Of a stretch of 48,350 bases of DNA, positions 47,035 to 48,350 are shown in pieces; the stretch's first letter is position 1; every line of letters starts with the position of its first letter. Source of the DNA: an uncultured Collinsella sp. (GTDB taxonomy: Bacteria; Actinomycetota; Coriobacteriia; Coriobacteriales; Coriobacteriaceae); NCBI GenBank assembly GCA_902494035.1, contig CABURV010000003.1, forward strand, positions 1-48,350, given 5' to 3'. Position numbers and translations under genes: made by a program. The notes below the pieces were generated by a model. That model worked only from the letters and a program-made list of their open reading frames with translations. It was not told the origin of the DNA and made no database searches.

Positions 47035-48350
47035 ATGATTGAGCTGCTCAGGCGTTTTGGTGGTAAGTATCGCCGGTATATGGTGATTGGCCCTGCGTGC
47101 AAGCTGATCGAAGTGATCTTCGACCTGCTTACGCCGCTGGTGATTGCCCAGATGATCGATAAAGGTATCGGTGCGCACGACGTGAGTGCCGTCGTCCACT
47201 ACGGCATGGTGCTCGCCGCCATGGCTGTGATCGGTATCTCGTCTACGCTCGTCTGCCAAAAGATGGCGGCGCTCACCTCGCAGGGCATGGGCACCGACAT
47301 TCGCGGCGCTCTCTACCAGCACATCAACAAGCTGAGCTATGCTGAGCTCGATCGCTTTGGCACGCCGTCGCTCATCACGCGCATTACCAACGACGTCAAC
47401 CAGGTGCAGCTTGCCGTGGCGCTGGGCGTGCGTATGCTCATCCGCTGGCCTTTCCTGGCGGTGGGCTCCATGGTCGCGGCCCTTGCCATCGACCTTAAGC
47501 TCGGCATGATCTTTTTGATTTGCACGCCCGCCATCGGCCTGGTGTTTTGGTTTGTCATGGCGCGCTGCGTCCCGTACTACAAACAGCTGCAGGCAAAGCT
47601 CGATCGCATCGCGCTTATCTGCCGCGAGGGACTTTCGGGCGCCCGCGTGGTCCGGGCGTTTGTGCGCGAGGACCACGAGCGCGAGCGCTTTGCCCAAGCC
47701 GCCGATGACCAGGCGCGGGTCGCAATCGCGGTGGGCAAGCTCTCGTCGATTCTCAACCCCGTCACGTTTTTGGTGATGAACCTGGGCGTGTGCGCCATCC
47801 TGTGGGTGGGTGGCGTCCAGGTCAACGTGGGCGAGCTCACGCAGGGCCAGGTCATGGCGTTTGTCAACTACATGACGCAGACCCTGACCTCCATCGTGTA
47901 TGTCGCCAACCTGGTCGTGGTCTTTACCAAGGCGAGCGCCAGTGCGTCGCGTTTCAACGAGGTGCTCAATTGCGTGCCGAGCATTACCGACGAGGGCAAC
48001 CGGCCGGTTGCGCTGCCCGAGCCGAGCGAACTGGCGGGTGGCGCTGCTCCAGTCCCCGCGCTGAGCCTGAGCCATGCGAGCTTCTCCTTTGGCGTGGGCG
48101 CCGCCAACGCCGTCAATGACGTGACTCTGGAGCTGCCGCTGGGCAAAACGCTCGGTATTATCGGCGGCACGGGTAGCGGTAAGTCGACGCTCGTCTCGCT
48201 TATCCCGCGCCTGTACGACACAGGCGCCGGCAGCGTGAGCGTAATGGGTGCCGATGTGCGCGCCTGGCCGCTCGATCAGCTGCGCCATGTGGTCGCGACT
48301 GTTCCACAGCGCGCGTCGCTCGTGAGCGGCACCATCCGCAGCAACCTGAC
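47035..48350 (+). CDS. ABC exporter (membrane-ATPase fusion), 3' end cut by window
   Basis: About 438 codons are visible. Six membrane helices (about 1-300) carry the exporter features RFGTPSLITRITNDVNQVQ and ALICREGLSGARVVRAFVRE. The ATPase then begins, with Walker A GGTGSGKST (about 377-386), and the Q-loop VPQRASLVSGTI comes just before the window ends. The signature and Walker B lie outside, so it cannot be said whether this half is catalytic. It resembles the first subunit of heterodimeric exporters, so a second subunit may follow. The start is the ATG after a purine-rich AGGGAG about 11 bases upstream, and no other in-frame start fits better. Confidence 0.9.
   Translation, partial: MIELLRRFGGKYRRYMVIGPACKLIEVIFDLLTPLVIAQMIDKGIGAHDVSAVVHYGMVLAAMAVIGISSTLVCQKMAALTSQGMGTDIRGALYQHINKLSYAELDRFGTPSLITRITNDVNQVQLAVALGVRMLIRWPFLAVGSMVAALAIDLKLGMIFLICTPAIGLVFWFVMARCVPYYKQLQAKLDRIALICREGLSGARVVRAFVREDHERERFAQAADDQARVAIAVGKLSSILNPVTFLVMNLGVCAILWVGGVQVNVGELTQGQVMAFVNYMTQTLTSIVYVANLVVVFTKASASASRFNEVLNCVPSITDEGNRPVALPEPSELAGGAAPVPALSLSHASFSFGVGAANAVNDVTLELPLGKTLGIIGGTGSGKSTLVSLIPRLYDTGAGSVSVMGADVRAWPLDQLRHVVATVPQRASLVSGTIRSNL

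Overview
The window looks like a chromosomal segment of a high-GC Gram-positive gut actinobacterium of the class Coriobacteriia. A Collinsella-like genome is my best guess. This rests on the gene content, the GC-rich third codon positions, the small (4.5S-type) SRP RNA and the many intergenic palindromes. It is inferred from pattern only, because no database was searched. About 39 protein genes, the end of a 5S rRNA, one tRNA-Ser and the SRP RNA can be supported.

Layout. Bases 1-114 are the tail of an rRNA operon and its terminator. From 179 to 9,034 lie housekeeping and stress genes: an unknown membrane protein, an Hsp20 chaperone, a WalJ/YycJ metallo-hydrolase, the tilS-hpt-ftsH block, a PLP aminotransferase and a PHP-family phosphoesterase. 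From 9,113 to 16,670 come a 23S rRNA uracil methyltransferase, an amino-acid ABC importer operon, an EF-G-like GTPase with altered G motifs, and a secreted nuclease.

From 16,790 to 24,211 is the most distinctive metabolic block. A LacI repressor is divergent from a fructose-type PTS EIIBC, a GatZ/KbaZ-like aldolase subunit, an FSA-type transaldolase, a transketolase split into two genes, and a separate EIIA. Together these could import and phosphorylate a ketose and pass it straight into pentose-phosphate chemistry; the sugar cannot be read from the sequence. From 24,212 to 24,992 there is no gene, but two palindromic repeats flank an unusual nine-box TCTCTCTAAA array.

From 24,993 to 34,857 are larE, a HAD phosphatase, a second LacI regulator, glmS, a GntR regulator divergent from a YeiH-type membrane protein, an enhancer-binding-protein-like regulator with a degraded P-loop, and a nitroreductase. 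From 35,152 to 39,848 are a small unknown protein and a MarR-controlled heterodimeric ABC exporter. From 39,959 to 44,443 are cysE, a DedA protein, ilvE, lemA and a TetR regulator. From 44,447 to the end are tRNA-Ser(UGA), a TadA-glycerate kinase fusion, three consecutive palindromic elements, the SRP RNA, and an ABC exporter cut by the window edge.

The most unusual features are the transketolase/transaldolase PTS block, the TadA-glycerate kinase fusion, the TCTCTCTAAA array, and several families of dispersed palindromes (REP- or MITE-like, two of them sharing a GGGACA core) in the gaps between genes.
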